Shown: positions 48,870 through 58,787 of the stretch, piece after piece
How positions within the stretch are numbered: position 1 is the stretch's first letter
Layout: every line of letters begins with the position of its first letter
Origin: Rubripirellula sp.
GTDB taxonomy: Bacteria > Planctomycetota > Planctomycetia > Pirellulales > Pirellulaceae
Length of the DNA: 64,000 bases
Assembly: GCA_028823035.1 (NCBI GenBank)
Contig: JAPKCI010000001.1
Span: 124,001 to 188,000, forward strand
Direction: 5' to 3'
Position numbers and translations under genes: made by a program
Notes under the pieces: generated by a model
The model's input: only the letters and a program-made list of their open reading frames with translations
What the model was told of the DNA's origin: nothing
Databases searched by the model: none

Positions 48870-49454
48870 ATGGGCGAAAACGCGACCTTCTTGAAAAACT
48901 TCCTGCGAAATCCCGGCCAGGTAGGGGCAATTGCACCCAGCAGTGCCGGTCTGGTTCACATGATGGTCGATTGGTTCGACTGGGATCGGATTCGCAATGT
49001 CGTGGAATTCGGACCAGGCACGGGAGTTTTTACTGAGGCCATCAACGAACGGCTACACCCAGACAGTACGTTTTTTGCCATCGAGCAATCGGCTGAAATG
49101 GCGGCCGCAACAAAACAGCGGTGCCCCAACGTCACGATCTACGAAGACAGCGTTACGAACGTTGCCAACCTGTGCGAAAAAGAATCCATCGAGAAAATTG
49201 ATGCTGTGATCTGTGGACTGCCTTGGGCATCATTCCCCGATTCACTGCAAACCGAAATCATGGAATCCATGCTCGGTGTTCTCGCCCCTGACGTACAGTT
49301 TGCCACCTTTGCCTATTGGCAGGGTGTCGCGCTACCTGCAGGAATTCGCTTCAGTCGCCGGCTGCGACAGACTTTTTCGACCGTCCAGCGAAGTCCCACG
49401 GTGTGGCGCAATCTGCCGCCCGCTTTCGTTTACCGATGCACGCTACCGGCCTAG
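48870..49454 (+). CDS. Class I SAM-dependent methyltransferase, phospholipid N-methyltransferase-like
   Basis: A 194-residue protein. NFLRNPGQVGAIAPSS (10-25) is the opening typical of PmtA-like phospholipid N-methyltransferases, and VVEFGPGTGVFT (44-55) is the SAM-binding motif. ICGLPWASFP occupies the place of the catalytic loop. It may methylate phosphatidylethanolamine, or another amine. It diverges from the ExbD operon. The length fits the family. Confidence 0.85.
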   Translation: MGENATFLKNFLRNPGQVGAIAPSSAGLVHMMVDWFDWDRIRNVVEFGPGTGVFTEAINERLHPDSTFFAIEQSAEMAAATKQRCPNVTIYEDSVTNVANLCEKESIEKIDAVICGLPWASFPDSLQTEIMESMLGVLAPDVQFATFAYWQGVALPAGIRFSRRLRQTFSTVQRSPTVWRNLPPAFVYRCTLPA

Positions 49455-49635
49455 TACAACTTTGAGCGGTGCGAGCCACGATCGCGTGTGCCGAACAGCC
49501 GTTGCAAATCGCTACCGACCGTTGATGAGCCAGCCCGAAGTCGGCGGCCGCGAATTTGTAACCTTCATTGAACTTCTGCGGTTAGAATGTTCAAGAATCG
49601 GTGCTCCACCCATTTCTCACAGCAAACAATTTTCC

Positions 49636-52005
49636 ATGCGTGGTTATTCTGTTCTGACCATCCTTGTCATCATCACGACCTCGACAGGATCCTTTACCAG
49701 GGCTGATGACGATATTTCGTTCAATCGCGAGATTCGTCCGATTCTTTCTGATACCTGTTTCTTCTGTCACGGTCCAGATTCTGAACATCGGGAAGCCGAG
49801 TTGCGACTCGACATAGAGGATCTCGCCAAACAACATGCCATTGAGCCGGGCAATGGTGGCAAAAGCGAAATCATCGCGAGAATTCTATCAACTGACCCCG
49901 ATGAACAGATGCCGCCGCCAGATTCGGGAAAAAGCCTTAATCAACAGCAGATAGAACTCTTGAAACGGTGGGTTGATGAAGGAGCAGTTTACGAACCGCA
50001 CTGGTCCTACATAGCCCCCGAATCCCAACCAACACCCGACAACCAAAGTGATTGGCCACGTGACCCAGTTGATGACCACGTCTTGGCCAAGTTGCCCAAG
50101 ACATTCAAGCAACCCTCACCAGACAGCTCGCAGCATGCATTGATTCGTCGCGTCACTTTTGACCTGACAGGGTTGCCACCAACCCGCCAGCAGATCCTAG
50201 CGTTCAGTCGAGACACTAGTCCGCTTGCCTACCAGAGAGTAGTTGATCGTTTGCTCGCCTCACCGGCTTTCGGCGAACGAATGGCAACGTACTGGATGGA
50301 CCTCGTGCGGTACGCAGACACCGTGGGTTATCACGGTGACCAAGACCACAATATCTCTCCTTACCGCGACTATGTGATTGACAGTTTCAACGATGATCTT
50401 CCACTGGATACGTTCACGCGAGAACAGTTGGCTGGTGATCTGCTGAACAGTCCGACCATCGCACAACGCATCGCCACCGGGTACAACCGCTTACTGCAAA
50501 CGTCACACGAAGGCGGAGTTCAAACCAAGGAATATTTGGCGATTTATGCTGCCGATCGCATCCGAAATATCTCAGCCGTCTGGCTAGGTGCCACCGTGGG
50601 ATGCGCTCAATGCCACGATCACAAATACGATCCTTTTTCAAGCAAAGACTTCTACTCGATGGTTGCCTTCTTTGCCGATATCGATGAGCAGCAACACTTC
50701 AAAGTCGGTTCCAACTCACTGCCAACCAAACGACCACCTGAGATCGCTGTTGGGGCGCGCTGGCAGCGGGAACGCGTGGCAGATATTGAGTTGCTACTGA
50801 CCGCACTGCAAAAGAGTCTGAAAGCTGTCGAGTCATCCCAATCCACCGCGATCAGCAATCAGATCACCCAACTGGAAGAGGAAAGGCGTCAACTTCAGGC
50901 ATCAAACAAGCTGACGATGGTCACTCAGTCCATCGCACCACGTTCGATCCACATCCTACCCCGCGGCAATTGGCTCGATGAGAGCGGACCGATCGTCGAA
51001 CCGGCTATCCCGGAATTCATGGGGCAACTCAATACCGGTGAGAACCGGGCGACCCGACTCGATTTGGCGAATTGGATCCTCGACGTTGAGCATGGCATCG
51101 GTGGCCTGACAGCAAGAGTTTTTGTCAACCGATTCTGGTATCTGCTGTTTGGCCAAGGAATCTCTCCATCACTAGGTGACTTTGGTGGCCAGGGCACGCC
51201 CCCCAACCATCCCGAAATGCTGGATCAGTTAGCGCTTGATTTCATTCAGGATAACTGGAGCGTGAAACGCATGATGCGTCGCCTTGTGCTGTCCCGTACC
51301 TACCAGCAAGCCTCTGATACATCTGATACACAGCTGCAAGAAGATCCCTACAACCAATGGTTTGGGCGTCAGGCGCGTTACCGCTTGCCAGCCGAGATGG
51401 TGCGGGACAACGCGTTGGCAATGAGTGAACTGCTGGTCCGAACAGTTGGGGGATCCAGTATCAAACCAAGCCAACCGCCGGGGTACTATCGTCACTTGAA
51501 CTTTCCCAAACGTGTCTATGCCCCAGATCAGGACGATCGCCAATACCGGCGCGGAGTTTACATGCATTGGCAGCGGCAATTCCTGCACCCCATGCTCAAG
51601 GCGCTGGATGCACCGAGTCGCGAAGAATGCACTGCACAACGCCCTCGGTCAAACACTCCGCTGGAGGCGTTGGTGATGTTGAACGATCCCTCGATGGTCG
51701 ATGCGGCCATCGCGTTTGCCGCCAATCTGTTAAATACGGACCACGCCAGCCAGACAGAAAAACTTGGGCAAGCATTTGAGTTGGCGGTCTCACGGCGACC
51801 CGATGAATTCGAAATCGCAGCACTGAAACTATTACTCAACTCCGAAATCGAACATTACCGTGCACAACCCGAGGAGGCTGAAAAACTTCTCGACACAGCC
51901 GACAAGAACATTGATCTGAAGGCTGTAAACCCGGAGGAACTCGCAGCCTGGACCAGTATCACACGAGCACTCATGAATCTGCAGGAAACAGTCACACGAT
52001 ACTAA
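49636..52005 (+). CDS. Planctomycete cytochrome c with DUF1549 and DUF1553 domains
   Basis: A 789-residue exported protein. The start at 49636 gives a signal peptide (MRGYSVLTILVIITTSTGS); upstream in-frame ATGs overlap the methyltransferase and lack a leader. Residues about 27-100 hold the PSCyt1 domain with CFFCH (41-45). About 105-320 is DUF1549 (LIRRVTFDLTGLPPTR, MDLVRYADTVGY). About 470-740 is DUF1553 (RVFVNRFWYLLFGQGI, FGGQGTPPNHPEMLD, VLSRTYQQAS). The family is abundant in planctomycetes and of unproven role, perhaps in polysaccharide or sulfated glycan breakdown. It is followed after 57 bases by DUF1501. Confidence 0.92.
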   Translation: MRGYSVLTILVIITTSTGSFTRADDDISFNREIRPILSDTCFFCHGPDSEHREAELRLDIEDLAKQHAIEPGNGGKSEIIARILSTDPDEQMPPPDSGKSLNQQQIELLKRWVDEGAVYEPHWSYIAPESQPTPDNQSDWPRDPVDDHVLAKLPKTFKQPSPDSSQHALIRRVTFDLTGLPPTRQQILAFSRDTSPLAYQRVVDRLLASPAFGERMATYWMDLVRYADTVGYHGDQDHNISPYRDYVIDSFNDDLPLDTFTREQLAGDLLNSPTIAQRIATGYNRLLQTSHEGGVQTKEYLAIYAADRIRNISAVWLGATVGCAQCHDHKYDPFSSKDFYSMVAFFADIDEQQHFKVGSNSLPTKRPPEIAVGARWQRERVADIELLLTALQKSLKAVESSQSTAISNQITQLEEERRQLQASNKLTMVTQSIAPRSIHILPRGNWLDESGPIVEPAIPEFMGQLNTGENRATRLDLANWILDVEHGIGGLTARVFVNRFWYLLFGQGISPSLGDFGGQGTPPNHPEMLDQLALDFIQDNWSVKRMMRRLVLSRTYQQASDTSDTQLQEDPYNQWFGRQARYRLPAEMVRDNALAMSELLVRTVGGSSIKPSQPPGYYRHLNFPKRVYAPDQDDRQYRRGVYMHWQRQFLHPMLKALDAPSREECTAQRPRSNTPLEALVMLNDPSMVDAAIAFAANLLNTDHASQTEKLGQAFELAVSRRPDEFEIAALKLLLNSEIEHYRAQPEEAEKLLDTADKNIDLKAVNPEELAAWTSITRALMNLQETVTRY

Positions 52006-52062
52006 ACCATACACAACACGCACTTTTCACCTGCATCCCGCCCCCGGTGGAAAACCATCACC

Positions 52063-53487
52063 ATGACAACGAACACATTCATGCTCAATCGACGTACCTT
52101 CCTTACCAATAACGGAGTAGCCGTTGGCAGCGCCGCCCTGTCGTCACTGCTGACGACCGACGCTGCCACCGCCGAGCGAGTCAATGCGGGTGCCAGGGCA
52201 GACGTACCGCATCATCCTCCACGGGCCAAGCGGGTGATCTTTCTGTGCATGGCTGGGGGTCCATCACATCTGGAGACATTCGATTACAAACCGGAACTGG
52301 AAAAACTGAATGGCAAACCGATGCCAGACTCCTACACCGCCGGACAACCGATCGCCCAATTGCAGGGAAAAGAATTGAAGTGCCAGGGCCCCCTGACCAA
52401 GTTCGCCAAATACGGTCAGTCCGGGCAACTGATTAGCGACTACCTGCCATACCATCAGAAAATGGCGGATGACATTTGCGTCATCCGATCGATGGTCACC
52501 GAGCAAATCAACCATGATCCTGCCCATACTTTCATGAATACCGGCTCGGCGATCAGTGGCAGGCCCTCCATGGGATCCTGGGTCACCTACGGGCTTGGCA
52601 GTGAGAGCGAAAACTTGCCCGGGTTTGTAGTATTGACCAGCGTCGGTGGTCGTAACCCTCAGCCGATTGCATCCCGCCAATGGTCTGCCGGTTTTCTGCC
52701 CAGTCGCTATCAGGGAGTCGAATTCAGTGGCAGTGGTCAGCCTGTCAACTACGTCGAAGCACCCCGGGGAGTAGACAAAAATCAGCAAAAGCGACTGATT
52801 GAAACCATTGGAAAACTCAATCAGCATCGCCTGAATTCAACCGGTGATCCAGAAATCGAAACGCGGCTGGCCAATTATGAAATGGCTTTTCGCATGCAAA
52901 CATCCGTACCCGACCTGGCAGACGTGTCAGATGAACCACAGCATATGCTTGACATGTATGGAGCCAAACCGGGTGATGGCTCATACGCTTCCAACTGCCT
53001 GCTCGCTCGTCGACTGGCAGAGCGGGGCGTCCGCTTCATTCAGCTTTACCACCGTGGTTGGGACCATCATGGTGGACTCGAAAAGTACATGGACATTTGC
53101 TGTGGATTGACCGATCGACCAACGTGGGCCTTGCTGACCGATCTGAAACAGCGAGACATGCTGAAAGACACACTGATCATCTGGGGTGGCGAATTCGGAC
53201 GAACACCGATGTTTCAAGGAAAAGGAGGTGCCGGCCGCGATCATCACATCAAAGGTTTTTCAATGTGGATGGCTGGTGGAGGTATCAAACCAGGGCACAG
53301 CTATGGGGCAACCGATGACTTGGGTTATCATGCAGTCGATGATGTAGTCCACGTCCGCGATATGCATGCGACGATGCTGAACCAACTGGGTATCAATCAC
53401 CGCAACTTCAGCCACAAATTCCAGGGACTCGACATGAAATTGACAGGTGTTGAACCAGCGCGTGTGCTGGATTCCATTGTTTCCTGA
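52063..53487 (+). CDS. DUF1501 Tat-exported protein
   Basis: A 474-residue protein with a twin-arginine signal (LNRRTFLTNNGVAVGSAAL, RR at 10-11). FLCMAGGPSHLETFDYKPEL is the family's opening, and MVTEQINHDPAHTFMNTGS and GGEFGRTPMFQGKGGAGRDH (split by the mature fold) are conserved blocks with alkaline phosphatase-like or sulfatase-like His and Asp residues. Length and pairing with a DUF1549/1553 gene are as usual in planctomycetes. The two proteins very likely work together outside the cytoplasm. Confidence 0.93.
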   Translation: MTTNTFMLNRRTFLTNNGVAVGSAALSSLLTTDAATAERVNAGARADVPHHPPRAKRVIFLCMAGGPSHLETFDYKPELEKLNGKPMPDSYTAGQPIAQLQGKELKCQGPLTKFAKYGQSGQLISDYLPYHQKMADDICVIRSMVTEQINHDPAHTFMNTGSAISGRPSMGSWVTYGLGSESENLPGFVVLTSVGGRNPQPIASRQWSAGFLPSRYQGVEFSGSGQPVNYVEAPRGVDKNQQKRLIETIGKLNQHRLNSTGDPEIETRLANYEMAFRMQTSVPDLADVSDEPQHMLDMYGAKPGDGSYASNCLLARRLAERGVRFIQLYHRGWDHHGGLEKYMDICCGLTDRPTWALLTDLKQRDMLKDTLIIWGGEFGRTPMFQGKGGAGRDHHIKGFSMWMAGGGIKPGHSYGATDDLGYHAVDDVVHVRDMHATMLNQLGINHRNFSHKFQGLDMKLTGVEPARVLDSIVS

Positions 53488-53552
53488 ATCCCAGCAGCGA
53501 CGGTTATGAACGAAGTGGCCGACAAGGCCAGCCGAGTCTGCAAACAGATTTG

Positions 53553-54302
53553 TTAAACGTTCAAACCACTTGCCGCCGCCTGATCGAGCACAAAAGTCAG
53601 TTGGGGATGTTGCTGTAACAACGAAGCCGGATTGACGGGGTCAATCGGACCTTCAATCGCGGCCTTGATCACTGCCGCTTTTGCTTTTCCAGTGGCCATC
53701 AGAACAATGCGACGAGACTCAAGAATCGTCCCGATTCCCATGGTGATCGCTGACCTCGGGACCAGATCGGCCGATTCGAAAAATCGCGAGTTGGCATCAA
53801 TCGTGTTTTCCGTCAAAGCAACCATCCGTGTCCGACTATCAATCGCTGACCCTGGTTCATTGAAAGCGATGTGACCATTGTTACCGATTCCCAATAGCTG
53901 CAAATCAATACCACCTGCTTGCCGAATCTGCCGTTCATACTCGACCACATAGCTTTCGATATCGGTGGCACGTCCATCCGGCACGTGTGTGTTTGATGCC
54001 AGGATGTTGACATGATCGAATAACTGCTGCTGCATGAAATATCGGTAACTCTGGCTGTGCTCAGGTCCCAGTCCGACATATTCATCGAGATTGAACGTAG
54101 TCACCCCGGAAAAATCCAGTTTCCCGGAACGGCACCTTTCCACGAGTTGACGGTAGACGCCTACGGGCGTTCCGCCGGTCGCGAGTCCCAGCACGGCAGC
54201 ATGGTTTTCACGCATCGACTCAGTGATCAAGTCTGCAGTGCAACACGCGGCCTCGTCCGGGCCAGCAGAAACAACGATGGTGGGTGCTGTGCTGTCGGTC
54301 AT
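53553..54302 (-). CDS. nagB: Glucosamine-6-phosphate deaminase
   Basis: A 249-residue isomerase/deaminase that converts glucosamine-6-phosphate to fructose-6-phosphate and ammonia. D73 and E74 are in NLDEYVGL, the catalytic His region is LGIGNNGHIAFNEP with H144. The start at 54302 overlaps the stop of the HD gene (ATGA), so translation is coupled; upstream in-frame starts would lie inside that gene. It could finish the hexosamine route begun by the operon at 1-5.7 kb. Confidence 0.92.
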   Translation of the reverse strand: MTDSTAPTIVVSAGPDEAACCTADLITESMRENHAAVLGLATGGTPVGVYRQLVERCRSGKLDFSGVTTFNLDEYVGLGPEHSQSYRYFMQQQLFDHVNILASNTHVPDGRATDIESYVVEYERQIRQAGGIDLQLLGIGNNGHIAFNEPGSAIDSRTRMVALTENTIDANSRFFESADLVPRSAITMGIGTILESRRIVLMATGKAKAAVIKAAIEGPIDPVNPASLLQQHPQLTFVLDQAAASGLNV

Positions 54303-55648
54303 GCTGAATCCTGTTCTAATAATGCAGCAGATGCCACTAATTCTGTTGCCCAATCTTTCGTCTGTAAGCATTGCTTGAGTACTGCTCGCAAATCTTCGCG
54401 AACAAATACTCGAACACGTTTTACCTGATTATCAAATTGTTGACGCGCCAAGGCTGAGGCAACCGGCGAGACGTCACCCAGTGTCCGTCCGGTTCCATCA
54501 CGGCCAAGCACATCCACATCGATATCGACTTCGAGCTTCACGGGAGGTGCATCGATCAGAATATCGGCTGGGTGAATGGCCATACCAGTTCTAGCAGAGA
54601 TCCGCTCGGCGAGGCGTTCCGAACAGGCAACCAACCACCAGTAAGGTTTTCTCGCCAGCAACTGGTGGACATCGTGCCCTTCGACCAAATTGAATTCGGC
54701 AGCACGCTTGTAAAGGCAACGACGTGATCCAAATAATCCTTCCGCAAGTGGTTCGGCGACACTGCCCTCGGCTGCCCTCTGCAACATCGCTACCCAGGTC
54801 GCATCAACGAGAGACAGTGTTGATTCGAGGTCGATGCGGTTCTGCAACAGAAAAACGCATCGTTGCAGCATTGCAGTCGCCGACCTGACTGCATGATGCC
54901 AATAAACCTCGCTGAACATGACATACCGCGAGAACACCATCATTTCGGCTGCTGTCCGTCCCTTGTCCACGATGGCCAATCGTGATGTTTCAGGGTTGAA
55001 ACACATTGCACTAATCAAACGCCCAGCATCGAAGTTTCGACCATAGGGAACGCCAGCATGCAAGCTGTCACGCTGCAGGTAGTCCAGTTTGTCAATATCG
55101 ACTGGTCCGCTAAGACAGCTCCGCAAAAAGCAGCAAGCTACCTGATATACTTCCTCAGCCTGCGAGTCAGATTCCAGCAAGGCGAGCACATGGGAAAGGT
55201 CACACTGCCAATCCTGCTCGATACATTCAGCAAGTTCACTATTAATGACGCATTGTCTGATACGGGATTCATGTTCTCCCATATCGCGGATTCCCATGTC
55301 CTCAATGGGATGACAAAACGGCCAATGACCGACATCGTGTATCAGTGCAGCGATAATGAAGGCTTCAGCCATCACTGGTGTTACCCGCTCAGTAAAATCG
55401 TTGTCTGATGAAAAGCGAGCCAAAACACGAAGCGCGTTGTGGTAAACACCCAACGAGTGTTCCAACCGGGAATGAGTTGCCCCGGGATAAACAAGCGACA
55501 CCATTCCCAGTTGGCTGATGGATGCCAACCGTCGCATCGGCGCGGCATCTAGAATCCTGCGGACACGATCAGAAACCGGCACATCCTGTGACGGCGGGAT
55601 GCGTACCAGTGACCCGATGCGATGCAATGCGACAACTTCAGGCAACAT
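54299..55648 (-). CDS. HD-domain phosphohydrolase (dGTPase-like family)
   Basis: A 449-residue protein. ATG at 55648 is chosen over a TTG at 55666. The HD motif is intact: HSRLEHSLGVYH with the first His, then HDVGHWPFCHPIED for the HD pair and following His. QLGMVSLVYPGATHSR is typical of the dGTPase-like HD proteins. It probably hydrolyses nucleoside phosphates. It starts a two-gene operon with nagB. Confidence 0.9.
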   Translation of the reverse strand: MLPEVVALHRIGSLVRIPPSQDVPVSDRVRRILDAAPMRRLASISQLGMVSLVYPGATHSRLEHSLGVYHNALRVLARFSSDNDFTERVTPVMAEAFIIAALIHDVGHWPFCHPIEDMGIRDMGEHESRIRQCVINSELAECIEQDWQCDLSHVLALLESDSQAEEVYQVACCFLRSCLSGPVDIDKLDYLQRDSLHAGVPYGRNFDAGRLISAMCFNPETSRLAIVDKGRTAAEMMVFSRYVMFSEVYWHHAVRSATAMLQRCVFLLQNRIDLESTLSLVDATWVAMLQRAAEGSVAEPLAEGLFGSRRCLYKRAAEFNLVEGHDVHQLLARKPYWWLVACSERLAERISARTGMAIHPADILIDAPPVKLEVDIDVDVLGRDGTGRTLGDVSPVASALARQQFDNQVKRVRVFVREDLRAVLKQCLQTKDWATELVASAALLEQDSA

Positions 55649-55709
55649 GGACAGGCAATGCGACAAAAGGTGGGAAGAGTGAGCTATGGTAGCCGATCAC
55701 AGTCTGGAC

Positions 55710-56399
55710 TCAGCCACTGGTCGCCAGCTTGAGTCCACTGATCAAGGCCAACATAACAGCCACGATAAAGTACAATCCCGCATGAGTAAGACCATTGACG
55801 AATTCCAGTTCAAACGTAGCAGCCGAAGCGAGGGCACCCAGTCCGATCATGATGGCAAGAATAAGCCCAAAAGCCAAAAAATTCATCTCCGATGGTGAAT
55901 CTAAATCCAGCACGTAGTTGGGCACAAATGCGTACAGCAACCACAGAGCGGCAAAAATGCCGGACAGCATCAGCACACGATTCCGCAACTCAGATCCGAC
56001 ATAGGGTTCCAATTCCGAATCGCGAACAAAACTGTACCCGGCCCAAATCAATGGCGGCGCCAGAAAAAAAGCACCAAGAGCCTGTATATAGACGGGGATC
56101 GTATCGCCACTCATCCTCAGGCCGACTGCACCAGCCAACGCCAACAAAATTGCTCCCGAAGTGATTAATATGCCCTTCCTGGTTACATCTGTTTCGGTAC
56201 GCTTCAGGGGCTTCAGAACACTGACGCCCTGACTATCTTTCGGAACACCATCATCCGGTGCATGAATGATGACTTCTTCAGAGGCGTCCGGAACCTTAAT
56301 CTGCTTCTTGCAACTAGGACACGGACCGGTCTTGCCAGCGAACTTGTCGCTGACTTGAAACCGCTTTAGACAGTTTGGACAGGTGACTTGAATCGGCAT
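55710..56399 (-). CDS. Zinc-ribbon membrane protein
   Basis: A 229-residue protein. Residues 5-35 hold a zinc ribbon with CPNC and CPSC (TCPNCLKRFQVSDKFAG), of the MJ0042 kind that is common in planctomycetes. Then come several membrane helices (ILITSGAILLALAGAVGL, ALGAFFLAPPLIWAGYSF and two more). The ribbon faces the cytoplasm. Function unknown. Its ATG and that of the divergent TrmL gene share the four bases CATG. Confidence 0.8.
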   Translation of the reverse strand: MPIQVTCPNCLKRFQVSDKFAGKTGPCPSCKKQIKVPDASEEVIIHAPDDGVPKDSQGVSVLKPLKRTETDVTRKGILITSGAILLALAGAVGLRMSGDTIPVYIQALGAFFLAPPLIWAGYSFVRDSELEPYVGSELRNRVLMLSGIFAALWLLYAFVPNYVLDLDSPSEMNFLAFGLILAIMIGLGALASAATFELEFVNGLTHAGLYFIVAVMLALISGLKLATSG

Positions 56400-57060
56400 G
56401 AATGAAAAACAGAGTCCGAGTGAAGAGTCTCAATCCGCAAGTGATGGGAAGAACGCAGCGGGGCAGAACAGTTTGTCAGGTAAATGCATTGAACCGCAAC
56501 CCGAGGGGAACGATACACCCGTGATTCCTGACGACCACCATGATACCCGCCCTGTTGAAGAAGCGTGCAACCCCGAAAATTCGGAAAAAGAACCTGCCGC
56601 GCACGTCGTGCTCTACCAGCCAGAGATTCCCCAGAACACGGGAAACATTGGCCGAACCTGCGTTGCTGTGGGAGCCAAATTATGGATTGTACGCCCTGCT
56701 GCTTTTCAGCTGGACGACGCAAGGCTTCGACGGGCCGGACTCGATTATTGGGTCCATCTGGAACGTGGAGACGCGGTCAATTGGGACGACCTGGTAGCCC
56801 AGCTCCACCCGCGGCGGATGTTCTTTCTGTCCCGTTTTGCCAAACGGACGATTTGGGAAGCCGAATTTCGCCGAGGCGATGTGTTGGTCTTCGGACGGGA
56901 AACTTCGGGGCTACCTGCTTCGATTCTTGATCCCGACGATCCACGAGCCCTCCGATTGCCTACTTCTAAGCATGTTCGCAGTCTGAATCTCGCGACCACC
57001 GCTGGAATTGTGCTGTACGAGCATCAACGACAAACCGGCGGTCATGCCGCGAAACGTTAG
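56398..57060 (+). CDS. trmL: tRNA (cytidine(34)-2'-O)-methyltransferase, SPOUT family
   Basis: A 220-residue protein when counted from the ATG at 56398. The SPOUT domain starts at about 68: VVLYQPEIPQNTGNIGRTCV, later FGRETSGLPASIL and LNLATTAGIVLYE, the knot motifs of TrmL, which methylates the wobble cytidine of tRNA-Leu. The domain is of normal length (about 150). The first 67 residues are acidic, Asn/Pro-rich and do not look structured. A GTG at 56521, 12 bases after GAGGGG, could be the real start. Confidence 0.85.
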   Translation: MNEKQSPSEESQSASDGKNAAGQNSLSGKCIEPQPEGNDTPVIPDDHHDTRPVEEACNPENSEKEPAAHVVLYQPEIPQNTGNIGRTCVAVGAKLWIVRPAAFQLDDARLRRAGLDYWVHLERGDAVNWDDLVAQLHPRRMFFLSRFAKRTIWEAEFRRGDVLVFGRETSGLPASILDPDDPRALRLPTSKHVRSLNLATTAGIVLYEHQRQTGGHAAKR

Positions 57061-57138
57061 CTAGCAGTTTATTATTACCTCGTCGATCTCGAACCAGATG
57101 GTTAGACTGGGCGCCTGTCTAAGTCCCCGAGTCTTGAT

Positions 57139-57435
57139 ATGAATCAGCCTTCACGCAGCCCTCGACCACTTCAAATCAGCATCGGATTCATGATGATGTT
57201 GGTCTTGATTTTCTCGTTCATATCAGCCGGCTTGTTTTACGCTTCTCGCGTGCCAGTGATCCAGGATGATTTCGGTATGATGATCACCGGAAAGGTGCCT
57301 AGTGCAAGCAACGAAGATCCGGGGCGACTGGCGCACATCACTTTCATCATGTTCACCTTTACCTCACCCTTGCTGCTTGCCGGCTGCATCTCGACGGGCA
57401 TGGCCATACTGCGATGGTTTGAACGCCGCGAATGA
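57139..57435 (+). CDS. Small two-helix membrane protein
   Basis: A 98-residue protein with two membrane helices (ISIGFMMMLVLIFSFISAGL and ITFIMFTFTSPLLLAGCIS) and a short loop. It overlaps the next gene by ATGA (57432-57435), so it is co-translated with the rRNA methyltransferase. The function is not known. Confidence 0.75.
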   Translation: MNQPSRSPRPLQISIGFMMMLVLIFSFISAGLFYASRVPVIQDDFGMMITGKVPSASNEDPGRLAHITFIMFTFTSPLLLAGCISTGMAILRWFERRE

Positions 57436-58787
57436 ATCGCGTCAACGCTGAACTTCCGATGAACCAGATCACTGCGGCTCTGGGCAAGATTCGTTGTCCG
57501 GGATCGTTGGATGACTTTGCGGCAGCTATGACTCAACGCTGGCGAAATGTGATGCGCCATCGCCGCGAAATTGACCCGATTACATTACCGAGCCCCAACA
57601 CCGCAGTCGAATGGTACTCGCTCGGTCGGCGACCTACCGAACAGTCGGCTCCGCCGTCGCGCAGTGTGGCCTATGCCTGTAATGACTTTTTTGTTCAGGA
57701 CGCGGGATCACTGCTGGCATTGGCAGTTGCCGGAGCCGGCGGAGAAGGATTGAGTGGAAAAACCGTTTGCGACCTCTGTGCCGCCCCCGGCGGCAAAGCC
57801 TCTGCCTTGGTCGAAGCTGTAGCAACCTCTGAAAGTGAACCGGACGGATTCGTGTTGGCCAACGAGGTCATTCGTTCTCGTGTTGGTCCCTTGCAACTGA
57901 ATCTCGCTCGCACAGGTTCCGATTGTTTCGCGATTTCCAGTCTCGATCCTGACACGCTTGCAGATCAACTGCCCCAAGCTTTTGACCTGCTTGTTGTTGA
58001 TGCACCCTGCAGTGGGCAAGCGATGATGTCGCGGGGCAAGCAAAACCTGTCGGCGCTATCAAATCACCAGATCCAACATAGCGCATCACGGCAGCGACGC
58101 ATTCTTGAAGCCGCTGTAAAATTGGTCCGGGACGGGGGCCAACTGATCTACAGTACCTGCACGTTTGCTGAGGCTGAAAACGAAGCACAGGTACGCTGGC
58201 TCGTGGAACACGGGATGGCCACGCCAAATCCTGTGGAGAGCCTGCAGGATCATGAAACTGATCCAGCATGTTACCGTTGTTGGCCGCACTTGCATCATTG
58301 CGCAGGCAGCTTTGCAGCATCTTTGACCATCAACCATTCTGCAGCGGTGAAAACCAAAAAACCGCGACGCAGCAAGCAAGGAAAATCGCCAGTCAAGCTG
58401 ACAGACTGGTATGAAGAAACTGTCGCCGGATCTCGCCTCTGCACCCGGAACTCCGTCGTGTTGGGACTTTCGCCGACCGCACCAGCCTGGGTTGATCAAG
58501 TTGCGATCGGTGGACCTGAACTTGCCCATCGTACTGGCCAAACATGGAAACCGGCGCACGCGGGTGCGTTGCGCCGCACGGCAGGCCTGAAACCCGCCAA
58601 CGTCATCGACATCGACGAGCCTGCCTGCAAACAGTTCATGCGGGGTGAGCCTATTCAGACTACCGCATACGGCTGGAATACGGTTCAGTTGCAGGGCCGA
58701 CCGCTGGGGTGGGTTAAAGCCAACGGAAGAATTGGCAAGAACCATCTGCCCAACGGGGCACGCATGTCAGGTGAATTGGCATCGTGA
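57432..58787 (+). CDS. RsmB/RsmF-type rRNA (cytosine-5) methyltransferase
   Basis: A 451-residue protein. FFVQDAGSLLAL and DLCAAPGGKASALV (114-127) form the SAM site; C193 in VDAPCSG and C243 in STCTF are the two catalytic cysteines of m5C methyltransferases. The C-terminal half, ending with PNGARMSG, is like the domain that follows the catalytic core in RsmF. It methylates cytosine in 16S rRNA or tRNA. It is flanked by overlaps on both sides: ATGA with the small membrane protein and GTGA with the transporter. Confidence 0.9.
   Translation: MNRVNAELPMNQITAALGKIRCPGSLDDFAAAMTQRWRNVMRHRREIDPITLPSPNTAVEWYSLGRRPTEQSAPPSRSVAYACNDFFVQDAGSLLALAVAGAGGEGLSGKTVCDLCAAPGGKASALVEAVATSESEPDGFVLANEVIRSRVGPLQLNLARTGSDCFAISSLDPDTLADQLPQAFDLLVVDAPCSGQAMMSRGKQNLSALSNHQIQHSASRQRRILEAAVKLVRDGGQLIYSTCTFAEAENEAQVRWLVEHGMATPNPVESLQDHETDPACYRCWPHLHHCAGSFAASLTINHSAAVKTKKPRRSKQGKSPVKLTDWYEETVAGSRLCTRNSVVLGLSPTAPAWVDQVAIGGPELAHRTGQTWKPAHAGALRRTAGLKPANVIDIDEPACKQFMRGEPIQTTAYGWNTVQLQGRPLGWVKANGRIGKNHLPNGARMSGELAS

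Noticed and set aside
49213-49635. Upstream part of the DUF1549/DUF1553 frame
   Set aside because: It overlaps the methyltransferase in another frame and lacks a leader; the ATG at 49636 gives a proper signal peptide.
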